DNA of 64,000 nucleotides from contig NC_056726.1 in assembly GCF_019279795.1 (NCBI RefSeq), positions 1,138,591,882-1,138,655,881 of the forward strand, in the 5' to 3' direction. The stretch's first letter is position 1. The number at the start of each line of letters is the position of its first letter. Below are positions 34,530 through 45,115 of this stretch, piece by piece. Under the pieces are notes generated by a model. It searched no databases and was not told where the DNA came from. It saw only the letters and a program-made list of their open reading frames with translations. Position numbers and translations under genes: made by a program. The DNA comes from Protopterus annectens (Eukaryota > Chordata > Ceratodontiformes > Protopteridae).

Positions 34530-36188
34530 CCAGTGTGTCTAAAATACTCACCAATATGTTTGAGATACTCAGCATAGTTGTGGTTTTAAAATTTTGGTCA
34601 TTCAAAAGTGCTCTGAAATGAGCAGATATTCTTTTTAGGCATACCTCCTCAACCAGTTCTTCTACTAGTACCTGAGGGTAGTCTCATTTCAAAAACATGT
34701 TCTTCAAAAATTCACATTCATTCAAAAAATCTGAAAAGTTAGAAACCATTCTGCCACTGCTTTTTTCTGGTTAACCGGTTCTGAGCTAGAGAAATGCTGG
34801 AAGGAATTTGAACAAGTTTCCTTCCAGAAAATCTTAGCAACATAACTTTGTTTCATTAAATCCTTATGAGTCCATCTAGGTATGGCAACATTTCATGATG
34901 GAAAGCATAAGTAAAATTCAAAAAAGGGTGGTGGTGTTTAAGTATTGCACAAACTCTTGAAAACAGGTCTGTTCACCTTTAAATATAATAAAAATATCAT
35001 CCAGATAATGCATGTAAAAATGGATGCATTCAGCAAAGGGGTTATTCTTGAAAACTCAGGTCCCCTAAAAGCCATAACCAAATGAGAAAAACTCCCCCCA
35101 CATGGGGAGCCCATAGCCACTCCCTTAGTTTGAAGGTAATATCTATGACTGAAACTAAAAAAAATAATTAGATAAAATTAAATTTAATAATTCTTATATT
35201 AAAGACAATTCTTGATTATTCCCAACTTTACTTATAAGTAGTTGGCTCACCCAGTCTATACCTATATCATACGGAATGACGGTATATAAATCTTTCACAT
35301 CCACCGTTGCAAAATTATAAGTTGCAACAAAGTTTAATTTACCAACATTCTCTAGAAAAGACCAAGAGTCTTTACAGATATGTGTTTCCTCCAAGTAAAT
35401 ACTTCTTCAAGAGATGATCTACATATTTAACCAAAGGGTACGTGATAGAGTTTCTATCATTGACAATGGGTTGTGGGGGTGGGGGTGGGGGGGTTGGACT
35501 GTACTGAAGATAATAGAGATCTGTGGTGCTGGCATGATGAAATAGTTATATAAGTCTAAAGTAATCCTTGCTTTGATGAATAAATCATTCAAATAAATGT
35601 TTATCCTTCTATAAGCCATAAGCCATATTGAGTTCATTCAAAGAAACATGTAAATAAAAATCAGAATTCAACATTTCTTCCATGCATCTGTTGTAGTATG
35701 AAAGTTCAAAAAACAGCAACCCACACTCTTATTTGGTTTAGTCATTCTCAAGTTATTACTTTTGAGAACATCTAACATAGCCCGCTCTTGCTTAGTAAAA
35801 TTACTTTTTTTCATAATTAGAACCACTTCTAACCAAAAACAGGTTTCTAAAATCGTAGACACATAAACATTCATAAATACCTAAAGTAGGGTGCACATTA
35901 GGGTTAAAGGTACCGGGTATTCTGGACAATTTAAACTCATTATTATTGTTCTCATCAACATTATTTACAGAGAAAATCACTTTTAAATTACATTTTCGGA
36001 CAAAACGTTTCAAGTCTACATCGTCTGAAGGGGATAAAGGTAAGGCAATTAGCTAACGTATCAGCCAACCCTGTTTCAATTTGGAAGACTGAATAATTGA
36101 ATATTTTAAAATCACCACTCATATTACAACTTATAGGCAGTTTAGAAAGGCTCTCACCTTCATTCAAAACTGAAGGAATCACTGTCAT
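34530..36188 (-). pseudogene. PLE 2 reverse transcriptase region
   Basis: From right to left: LPISCNMSGDFKIFNYSVF, GLADTLANCLTFIPF, MLDVLKSNNLRMTKPNKSVG, FATVDVKDLYTVIPYDIGID (motif A), VAMGSPCGGSFSHLVMAF (motif B), then a diverged catalytic stretch. Decayed, spread over several frames. Confidence 0.72.
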
Positions 36189-38000
36189 TTATTTATTTAT
36201 TTACATTTGTTTACTAGGAAATTTTGACTGGACGCAGGTCCTTTTTCAACAGATGCCCGGGGAGAAAAGCTCCACATCATGTACATGATAAATAGAAATA
36301 CAAAGTTGCAGCAATAGTGAACATCATTACAGGTTGTTGGCTTTAATACAATAACAAGATATTGATTATCAACAGTATATACAGAAAATGTTGCAAGTTA
36401 AGATAGTTTCTTGTCGTTTATAATATTAGTAACAAAGTTGTCAGACAAGATGTTAAAGTATGTAAAGACAACTAGCTGTTTCTGACTATGGTTAGTAGTG
36501 GCGGTAGTATATTTGGGTTAAGAGTCTAGGTGGGGGGGGGGGGTAAGGGTGGAGGTGTTAGTCTGGATTAGAACAAGGACAAAGCCAGTGCAAATTTAAA
36601 TGGAATTTGAGCGCAGTCTTGAAAAATCTGCTAGAAGGTAGAGTAGTTATAGAGGGTGGAAGATTGTTCCAAAGTTTAGATATGGTACATAAAAAATATG
36701 TCTTCTTCTGCTGAGTTTTTGGGTTTGATAACAGTGAGTTGATTTTTGTTGCTTGATCTTTTGGGCCTAGTGGGGTGATAGTGTTGGAGAAGGGTTGAAG
36801 GGAATGGCTGTTAAGGGGATGGTTAATAAGTTTATGAGTGAGGGTGAGTTAATTAAAGTGAAGGCATTGTGGGAGTTCTAGCCAGTTTAATTCTTTAAGG
36901 GAGATACAATGATGGCTGCAGTAGGAGGTTCTAGTGGCAAATTTAGCAATTTTATTGTAACAAGCATCCAGTTTGTGTAGGTCTGTCTGTTTAAGGTTGG
37001 TAAGTATGGGGGATGCATAGAGTAGGGTGGAGATTAGCTGGGAAGTGGTTATGGAGATTCTAGCCGCCTTGGTTAGGAATTGGTGGCTTTGATATAATGC
37101 ACCAAGTTTCTTGTGAACTTTTTTTATTGAGAGAGATATGTGGGTGTCAAATCTAAGTTTGTTGTCTATTTCCACACCGAGTAATTTTGTGTGTTCTGAT
37201 GGAGAGATGATGACATTGTCTTTGGCAAGAATGTTGAAGTGGGGGGTGTTCTGGGTAGCTTTGGAAGGTTGGAACAGGAGAATTTTTGTCTTACTTGGGT
37301 TGAGTAGGAGCTGAGCATTGGATAGCCAGCTTTCTACAGAAGAGAATGATTCCTGTATGATTTGTTATAGTTCTGGTAGAGTGGGGGCAGAGCAGATGAG
37401 ACTAGAGTCATCTGCATACTGTATAAGAGATGTTTGTTTGGTGGCAGTATGTAGGTTGTTAGTAAAACGTGAGAATAGCAGAAGGCAAAGGATAGACCTT
37501 TGGGGAACTCTGAGAGTAACTGGGAGGTGAGGTGATATGCTATCGTCCCAGATTACTGATTGCTGGCATCCATGTAGATAGCTGTGGAGCCAGTTGCAGG
37601 CTGATTGTGAGAAGGAGAGGTTGGGGAGAGTAGAGAGTAGTAGCTCATGAGATACCATGTCAAAGTTCTTTGAGAAATCTAGATATACGGCAGTTGAGAA
37701 GAGGCCATTGTTTTTGTGATGAAGTATAGTGTTGGTGAAGGAGAGCAGAGTGGAGGTAGTGCTGTGATATGGCCTGAAACCATTTTGGGTTTTGGAGAGG
37801 AGATTATTAGCTAGGAGGTAGTTGGAGACCTAGGTGTTGATACATTTTTCAAGTATCTTGGAGAGAGGGGAGAGGATAGCAATGGGGTGGTAATTGCAGA
37901 AGTCGGTGGAGGGGGTGCCTTTGTGGAGGGGAATGATGTGGGATATTTTCCATATCGAAGGAACATCTCCTCCATTGGCCATGATTGTGTCACTTCTTCC
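36186..38000 (-). mobile_element. L2-clade LINE inserted in PLE 2 (5'-truncated)
   Basis: Starts at about 37995 with ANGGDVPSIWKISHIIPLHK. RT: QNGFRPYHSTTSTLLSFTNT, YLDFSKNFDMVSHELLLSTL, SLIQYADDSSLIC. Thumb and C-terminal domain: LLGVEIDNKLRFDTHISLSI, LISTLLYASPILTNLKQTDL, LWNNLPPSITTLPS. It ends in the shared 3' tail (36276 down to 36186). The polymerase is readable in nearly one frame with a few stops. TGACA flanks both ends and may be the target duplication. Confidence 0.85.
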
Positions 38001-38750
38001 ACTTGTTGTTGTTCCTGGACTTCATTCTGTCATCTGCGTCCCTGTCCATGTTGAAAATTTGTAGACTGATTATTCCCTGGATTAATGGGTTGATTTGCTC
38101 TTTGATTTCTAAGCCTTTCAATTCGGTGAGGCCCATTCTCTAGTGGGTCCCCTGCTTCATTTTCACTGGCTTCAGCTTCACTTAGGTTAAGGTCATCATC
38201 TGGTCTCTCCTGATTGGCTCCATCTACGTGGGTTTGCATTGATCGAGTCACTCCACTCCATTGTTGTGAAGTGGGTGGTTTAGGATAAGCAACGTCCCTC
38301 TGCTTCATCGCACTGAAGTTTCTTCAATTTAGTCATTTAAAATTTTGTAATATGCATGCCAATGCTTGTAAAAATACATGAGTACTCAAATTTATACCTA
38401 GTGAAGTCTAGATCACCCTTGATAACACCATCAAGAACATCCACATCATTGAGCAAAACATCCACCTGTTGTTGGTAATGGTGGATGAAAAGCTGTAACA
38501 AGTTCAAACCTTGTCTGTTAAATAAATCTATTAAATCATAATGGAAAGGGGAATTCGGAATGAGACCAATGGGATAGTGGCAGGATCTCAATCCTTTAGG
38601 TGCTATTTTCTTTCTTAGACATTCATTAAAGTACGTTATTTCCAGTTGGAGCTTTTTTAATTGAAACAGCTTCATATCTATGAGTTTTAAATTGTCCACA
38701 ATGTTACATACCATAGGGAAAGAAGCGATTTCAACAGATACTATCATAGC
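38001..38750 (-). pseudogene. PLE 2 N-terminal region
   Basis: Minus strand IASFPMVCNIVDNLKLIDMK, LKKLQLEITYFNECLRKKIA, LIPNSPFHYDLIDLFNRQGL, then an acidic linker (LNLSEAEASENEAGDPLE). These are the helical and charged leader parts expected before the PLE RT. It is cut at 38000 by the L2 insertion and continues at 36188. Confidence 0.6.
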
Positions 38751-39697
38751 CCTCAGATTTCCATTTCCACCTAAGGTGATTTTTAAGAGGGGTCAAAATT
38801 TAAAGAATTTGTTAGAGTTTAAGAAACAAATGTATCTTAAAGTGATGGGTATGTATAAGTGTGAGGCCTATCCTTAGTGTAGTTTCATTCAAACGGAACA
38901 GCTTTAAGATTAGGGGAATGAAGTATACTATTAAGGGTAGGTATACTTATAATTCAAAAAATATTGTTTATCTGGCTGCCTCTAGACTTTGCCCTAGTTT
39001 TTATATCAGAAAGACCAACAGAAAAGTTAAGGAACGCATTTATGAACATGTATATGCCATTAGAAATCATAAATGCAATAACACTTTAGCCAAACATATT
39101 GCTGATAACCCAGAGCATTCATTTTCATTTCAGGTTATAGAGCATGCCCTCCAAGATGAGAGAGGAGGACCCACATCGCTAAAATTAGAGCAGAAAGAAC
39201 TTCTTTAGCAGCTCAGATTAGATGCTTGTAGGCATCCAGGCTTGAATGTTCCATTGCCTGTATTTTAAAACTGAAAAGTCTTCTGAGATGAATGTTTCCT
39301 TTTTAGGTTGTTTTTCACTAGTAGTTTAACATAACTATTGTTTTACCATCGGTATTTTGATTTGTATTTTAACCTATGGGGGAAGAAACGTTTTTCCATG
39401 CCATTTTATTTCTTGTTTATCTTTGGTTTCATTCCATTTGCATTAGTTTTACATTGTTTCACTGTGTTTTTATTTATTTTGTTGAAAACACTGGTCAGCT
39501 GATTTATGTCATGTGATTATGTGTTGATATTTAAGTACTGCACTAGACTGTTCTTGTTTGTCTGAGGAAATATTGACATTTGTCTTTACGAAAGAGCTAA
39601 CGTTATATTTATTAAACCTCATTTTTTTATTTACTGCTGCCATGTCATTTTTCTTTCTTCTTGAGTTTGTGGCTTTATTTTTTGTTTTCCCAGTTTG
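38720..39697 (+). repeat. Inverted 5' arm of PLE 2 (GIY-YIG and 3' end)
   Basis: Plus-strand LLEFKKQMYLKVMGMYKCEA, NSFKIRGMKYTIKGRYTYNS, LCPSFYIRKTNRKVKERIYE, HAIRNH-like text and the complete 3' untranslated region to the target duplication. About 95% identical to 31530-33200 (reverse), apart from the palindromic insertion found only there. Confidence 0.85.
39559..39602 (+). ncRNA. Hammerhead-like motif in PLE 2 inverted arm
   Basis: TGT, CTGAGGA (39562-39568), stem II with GACA/TGTC, GAAA (39590-39593), GAGC, TA, ACG. Same plan as 31596-31639. Confidence 0.48.
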
Positions 39698-39711
39698 AAC
39701 TTTCTAATAAC
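39698..39711. repeat. Target-site duplication of PLE 2, right copy
   Basis: AACTTTCTAATAAC, identical to 31516-31529. Confidence 0.85.
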
Positions 39712-40516
39712 TACAGGCTTAAGAAAAGTTATGTCAGATGTAGTATCTCTCTTAGCAATGATTTCTTTTACCTCTACCAGGATAGTTATAAGTCCTTGTG
39801 ATAGTACAGATCCACTGCTGTCTTAAGAAAAAAAAAGTACCACAACAGTGTTTCCACCTCTATAAGCTGCCTCTTTTGTATTTTGTTTCCCCCACTCTAT
39901 CAGTGCATATACTTGTACAACAATAATGCTCTGCTCAGTTGCACTGGAAATGTTTAACTGTTAGATCTTGCATGTACCAAGAGCAGTCCCTCCATCTTTT
40001 GCTAGTACAACTTGCTGTGATGGTTTAGACTATCTTGTCTTGTGCAGTTATGTCCTGCTAGCTAAACAGAGGCCACCATTTCTGTCCATCAACTCAGAAG
40101 TGGTACACTGACAGTCTTTCAACCAGATTCTCATAATATCAGTAAACTAGTGAGTGTTTGTACCCTTATCATTAGCTTAATGACATTTCAAAAGTATAAA
40201 CCTAATATTCAGTCATCCAGCTATTAAAATAAGTATAAAGTTTTTCAGTGAAATTGTTGACATTGTCTTCTGCTTTCCTGTTATGTTCTCTAACCCTTTT
40301 CCAATAAATGTCAGGAGCTGACTTAAAATATTCACATTTTTTAACTTGTAGCTAATTAATCACAGTCAGTTCCACCCATCTTTGTTAATTCCTTCATTGC
40401 CTTACTTTTGAGCAGAGTAGTTAAAATTGTCACATATTGCCACTGATTTATTTGGTGTAGACTGCACACTAGCACACATTCTTGACTAAAAATGTCACTT
40501 TAATTTCCCTAGTTAT
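39712..40516. other. No gene
   Basis: Unique-looking AT-rich DNA without coding signal. Confidence 0.35.
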
Positions 40517-40527
40517 ACTAAGGACAC

Positions 40528-40793
40528 GTGGTGCAGCAGTAGCGTTGTTGCCTCACAGCAAGAGGTTCTCCTGTTCAATTCTCAGCTTGGGTTGGGAGTG
40601 CCTTCTGTGTGGAGTCTGCATGTCCTCCCCGCGGTCGAGTGGGTGTTCAAAAGACATGCGTTGAATGGGCGTGCCTTCGTTGAAGGTTGGGCATTGGGCT
40701 GGCAACTCAACACCATAAAAACCAACTGCCAATCATTAGCGGACCGGAGTTCCGCTGTGGTGACCCCTAACCGGGAAAAGACAAACAACAACA
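40528..40793 (+). mobile_element. tRNA-derived SINE with RTE-type tail, full length
   Basis: A-box region GTGGTGCAGCAGTAGCG, B-box-like GTTCAATTCTC, a central part with GTGTGGAGTCTGCATGTCCT, then a 3' tail CCGCTGTGGTGACCCCTAAC ending in CAACAA repeats. Perfect 11-bp target duplication ACTAAGGACAC at 40517-40527 and 40794-40804. The tail matches the RTE LINE ends at 34483 and 46971. Confidence 0.85.
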
Positions 40794-40804
40794 ACTAAGG
40801 ACAC

Positions 40805-41542
40805 ATTTTAATACTGAAAATGGCATCCATGGCATGGATATCTGCTAAAGACTGAGCCTGTCTTTCTTGTGCTGGTCTCGTGTCTCTCTTTCTTGTCACT
40901 TCTTGCTCTGTGTAGCTTTATTCCCTCTCTGCCCTCCCTACCTTTATAGCTTTAGTTGATTCATTCAGTCAGCTGTTTCATTCTTCAAGTGTTTTACCTC
41001 TAGCTTCAGTTTCAGATTTCACAGTTCAGATTGCAAAATTGAGGTAATCTCAGGACAGGATGTAGGTTGCCCCTTTACTACATTCTCTACAACTATGGAA
41101 AATATCAGACCATCTCCTTATTCACTGGAATGACCTTCAACTGCTTATAAGTTAGACACAAATGTATCTTATTGAAAAATATCAGGGGTCACTGATTTAC
41201 ATTTGTCATAATCTACTGAGCTCTTCTATATGTTTTCAAACCATACAAGTCCAGTTTATAAAATCCCATCTTTCCATCAATTTATATGCCTGGACATAGA
41301 TTTTACATCTACACTGCTAAGAACAATTTGTATGTGACATACTTGACCTTAACAGAATATGGCAAGATGCTTCCCTGGGCTCTTACCAATACCAGCTGCA
41401 CCAAAACAGGCACCATACTATGCAAATGAAGAGCATCATTATAAACACTGGCGAACCAGCATTTCACTCACCACATGCTCAGCCCAGTGCTTTTCAGCAC
41501 TGCCTTGGCAACAGTAACTGAAACTCAACTAAAATTATGTTT

Positions 41543-41544
<2 letters not shown>
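40805..41544. other. No gene
   Basis: No coding or repeat signal recognised. Confidence 0.35.
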
Positions 41545-41604
<60 letters not shown>

Positions 41605-41605
41605 T
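41545..41605. repeat. (CA)n microsatellite
   Basis: CACACA run with a few interruptions toward the right. Confidence 0.95.
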
Positions 41606-42111
41606 ACACACACAAATGCACATATACTTTTACAAGAAGGGGCAAAGGATATGTCTTTAGTCTTTGCTGATTTTACTTTAAAAGAATGCCAACAATCAAT
41701 GTAATCTGGCAAATCAAAATCACAAATTCTATATGCTTTTAATAATTAATAATGGTGTCTTGATTTGGAGTTGTTACGGCTAAGCAACCTCTTTTTCAAA
41801 TGTTGAATGCCAGTGGTTATAAGTTATCATTTTTATGTAGCTACCCTTTTATATGTTACCAAGTAGACAGACACATGCAATTATAATTACATAATAAAGT
41901 TTTTACTTAATGAAATTAAACAATAAACCTTAAAAAATCAAAATAGAAATAATAATACTCTTGCCAAACGAAACAGGAAATAAACATTTTGAACAGACAC
42001 ATAAAATTAGATGAAAGTTGACCATCAGCTATTTCTTTCAAAACCACTAACTGAAAGAGAAATATAATCAATCTGCATTTGATTCTTATAACCATATACC
42101 AGGTGTAAAAG
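41606..42111. other. No gene
   Basis: AT-rich sequence, nothing recognised. Confidence 0.35.
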
Positions 42112-42232
42112 ACAAGAGAGGACATGCAGGCGGTTAGTGTGACAGAGAAAGATGCAGAGGACAAGAAGAAATGGAAACAGTTGATCTGCTGTGGTGACCC
42201 CTAACAGGAGCAACCAAAAGAAGAAGGTGTGA
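42112..42232 (+). mobile_element. RTE LINE 3'-end fragment
   Basis: GACAAGAGAGGACATGCAGG, GTGACAGAGAAAGATGCAGA, TGGAAACAGTTGATCTGCTG and TGGTGACCCCTAACAGGAGC correspond to the last 40 codons and tail of the RTE copies (compare 46896-47000). Extreme 5' truncation. Confidence 0.8.
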
Positions 42233-42639
42233 AAGACAAATGGGGACATTTTACAGACATCATCTCAGTGACACTGGCTATCGGGCTGCTTCACTTATCA
42301 CCAATCCATGTAAAGATTTTCTTTGCTGTTCCCTGGCCTGTTTTAAAATGTTGAACTTAACTCTTGCACTGAACTTTTAGAGAGTGTCACATAACTTGAA
42401 GAAACTCAAGGGTTAATCTCTGTTAAAAGGGAAGTGTTTACTTAGGATAGACCTTTTAGACTAATTGTTACCTTTTATTTGGCCAAGCCGTCTTGGCTCT
42501 TTACTTCCTGTCAGGGCAAAATTTTCACTCCATATAATTTCCTTTACAGCAAAGTTGCTTAGATAACAAGCAATCTCCAAATCTAAATAAGGTAATATAT
42601 TTGAGAGAAGGCAACAGTCTAAAGCCCCTTCCATTGTTA

Positions 42640-42855
42640 CATTAAACTGAAGCCCCATCTCCCTGAGTCAGTGGTAGTTGAGGTGGATGTAAAGGATTCC
42701 AAGAAATTTATCAAAAAGAATAGGGGAAGTTCCACAACGTCCTGACCAAATTTCCCGTAGTCAATATGAACACCCCCATGTCTCCCCTGAGAAGAAGACA
42801 TTATGCTAGTGGGATTATCCTGGTCAACAAAAGTATAAAATACAAATAACCAGGC
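42640..42855 (+). mobile_element. Old SINE/LINE-3'-end-like repeat, second copy
   Basis: GGTGGATGTAAAGGATTCCA, AGGGGAAGTTCCACAACGTC and a terminal GGTCAACAAAAGTATAAAAT. Same ancient family as 20236-20520; its end resembles the L2 tail. Confidence 0.4.
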
Positions 42856-42860
42856 TTTTG

Positions 42861-42862
<2 letters not shown>

Positions 42863-42913
<51 letters not shown>
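42863..42913. repeat. (GT)n microsatellite
   Basis: Pure GT dinucleotide run. Confidence 0.95.
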
Positions 42914-42914
<1 letters not shown>

Positions 42915-43297
42915 AACAGCTTCTTCACAGTTATTGTTTTTACTGCACCTTCATTAAAACAATATTGCAGGTTCTTCACAGCTTTTCACATATGGCTTCA
43001 TTACAGAATGGTTTCTCTTGGAAATAGTATGGTTAGTTTGAAGCAGGCTAAGTCAGTAAATTAGTAATAAAGGTTTAGTGTGGAAGAGCACTGAAGTTGT
43101 GTTATATTCAGTTTCTGCAGAAAATACACAATTATCTTCAGGACTTCAAAATAAGTATTACTTATTTAGCTTTGTTGATGAATATATTAGTAAGATAAAA
43201 TTAATGAACTAGCCCAAAAGAATAGTATTCAGGAATCAAATTACAGTGCTGACTAGTGATATATTCACTTTATGATGATGTAAATTCAGTCATTAAC

Positions 43298-43430
43298 TCA
43301 CTTTTCACAGATCCACTTCTGTTTTTTGGTGCAGTCATTGTCATTCCAAAGAGTCTTACCATCAATATGATATAACTCGACACAGTCTTCTTTCTTATTA
43401 TAATCATCTGGGTTACCTTCATGCCAAAAT
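43298..43430 (-). CDS. C-type lectin domain, last exon of the fold (host gene)
   Basis: On the minus strand a strong acceptor (TTTTTTTATACAG, 43431-43443) is followed by FWHEGNPDDYNKKEDCVELY, HIDGKTLWNDNDC and TKKQKWICEK, then TGA. This is the C-terminal third of a C-type lectin-like domain: the ED-CVE box, the WND calcium/sugar-site motif and the last two Cys that close the long-loop disulphides. NPDD stands where EPN or QPD normally lies, so sugar binding is uncertain. The TGA is followed in sequence by bases that also form a donor (GTGAGT), so it could be either the terminal exon of a single-domain lectin or an internal exon of a multi-domain receptor. Upstream exons were not found in the window; I cannot name the gene. 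Confidence 0.75.
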
Positions 43431-44009
43431 CTGTATAAAAAAAGTGTAAAAAAAGTGAATCTTTGAACTACCATTTGCTCACCAGAAGCAGTCTTACCAA
43501 AATAAGTGATCCCTACTTTACAGATCTCTGACATGAGTAATTGCTAACATTTTGTATATAGGAAACAGATTTATTTAATTGTTACAGTTTAAACCAAATG
43601 CTTGATCCCTTGTATATGTGAGTCAGATGGTAGATGGAGGGAATGAGGGAAGAGAATATTAATTGAAATGTGTAACATCAAAAAATACTCAGAATAAATT
43701 AATCTAACAGTAAATAATGAAGCTAAAAGACATCAAACCTTCAAAATTTAAACAAACAGCAACATTACTAAAAACACAGATTCATATTATATTGCCTTGG
43801 TGTTGCCATGTAATACAAACATATGCATGCATCCAGTGTGTACTGGGGTGACCTCCCCACACACACACACACACACACTGTATTTTTTATAACAGTGCAT
43901 GTTATTATGTAGATTTGTGAGTTGAGTAAATCATTGATTTTATTTGCAGCTGGCTGGAGTGCTAGTTTTATGTGACAAGTGACAGTTCTTTTGACAAGAA
44001 TTAATAGCA
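43431..44009. other. Intron or spacer of the lectin gene; short CA repeat at 43857
   Basis: AT-rich, no further lectin exon visible. A short CACACA run lies at 43857-43880. Confidence 0.4.
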
Positions 44010-44242
44010 GGGGGGGGTGTTTTCCAAGATGGCTGACTGAGAACAACAACTGGTGAAAGCTCTGTCACTGAAAGTTTTCTCTGACTGAAAATCTAATCAA
44101 CAATTTAAAATTTGTAGATACGTCTTAGCTAATTTTATTCACTAATAGTCAGAAAAAAGATTTATAGCTTCAAGTTCTTCAAAAGCCATATTTTTTTCTG
44201 TCAGAATTTCAACAGGTTGGTTAACAGAGAATAGAATTCAAC
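44010..44242 (+). promoter_or_regulatory. L1-type 5' untranslated region with YY1-like site
   Basis: The element begins with a run of seven or eight G at 44010. CCAAGATGGC (44024-44033) is a consensus YY1 site 14 bases from the start. Mammalian L1 elements also start with a G-run followed by CCAAGATGGC, where YY1 positions transcription start. Leader continues to the ORF1 ATG at 44243. Confidence 0.6.
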
Positions 44243-45115
44243 ATGAGTCTTTCAAGAGATGATGCTCAGGATTCTTGTGTTAAAAAAGACCTGCAGGCAC
44301 TAATATCTAGTATGAAGGCTATATTGCTTAAAATAGACAAACTGGATACCAAACTACAAAATTTCAAAGAAGAGGCCAGAAATATGATGAAATATATAGA
44401 AATTCTTATAAAACAACAAAGTGCACAAATCAGAAGTATGGACGAAGCTTTAAATGATAATGAAGGAAGAATAACTAAAGGCGAATCTCAGCCTGAATCT
44501 TTTTTAAAACAAAATAACTGGCTCACAGTTTCATGGCCAAATGCTAGGCTATGCTGAGATCAGAATTAAATCCTGCACATTGTGTCTATGATGTGGCAAC
44601 CTTGACCATTATGCCAAACCCACCTCTTAGAAGAAGTGGATTATTTTGAAAATAGTCTGAGATGAAATAACATCAAAACTTATGGTATACCAGAAAAGTA
44701 TGGGGAAGGCAATATAATAAACTTTTTAACAACCTGGCTACATAAAGCACTGAATCTACCTGAAATGTTATCTTTTGGAATTGAAAGCCCCATAGATCCT
44801 TGAGAGCACCTTTGAAGAATGAAAATTCACCATCATGTCCAATTATACTTAATTTATATCTAGCAAAGGAGAAGATCAAATATTAAAAACAGCATGGTCA
44901 AGCCCTCCTATTAAAATAAGTGAACATGTAGTCATATTTGACAATGATTCTTCCAGTAAAGTAATGAGGAAAAGAAAATCCTGTTTACCACTGATCACGG
45001 AATTTAAAAGGATGATATTAAAGCCACTTTGATGTTTCCTGCAAAGATCAAATTATTTCCTTCTGAAGAAATCAAATATTTAACACACTGGAGGATGGGT
45101 AACTACAGCAGAGCT
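44243..45115 (+). pseudogene. L1/Tx1-type LINE ORF1
   Basis: Coiled coil: LQALISSMKAILLKIDKLDT, KLQNFKEEARNMMKYIEILI, IRSMDEALNDNEGRI. Then an RRM-like part (NLRIYGIPEKYGEGN with a frameshift) and the C-terminal domain ISEHVVIFDNDSSSKVMRKR and KSCLPLITEF, the usual ORF1 signature. It breaks at 45115 where an RTE LINE is inserted and continues after it at about 47000. Several stops from 44555 on. ORF1 protein would coat element RNA. No ORF2 is seen downstream. Confidence 0.68.

Larger units (their letters stand above)
31530..39697 (-). mobile_element. Penelope-like element 2 (PLE 2) with inverted 5' arm and nested inserts
   Basis: Bounded by a 14-bp target duplication. The main body reads on the minus strand: N-terminal part (38750-38000), RT (36188-34530), GIY-YIG and 3' region (33200-31530). 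At its 5' end an inverted copy of its own 3' region (38720-39697, plus strand) adds a second GIY-YIG and 3' end. Three insertions interrupt the body: an L2 LINE, an RTE LINE and a palindrome-rich block. Broken several times apart from the insertions. Confidence 0.85.
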
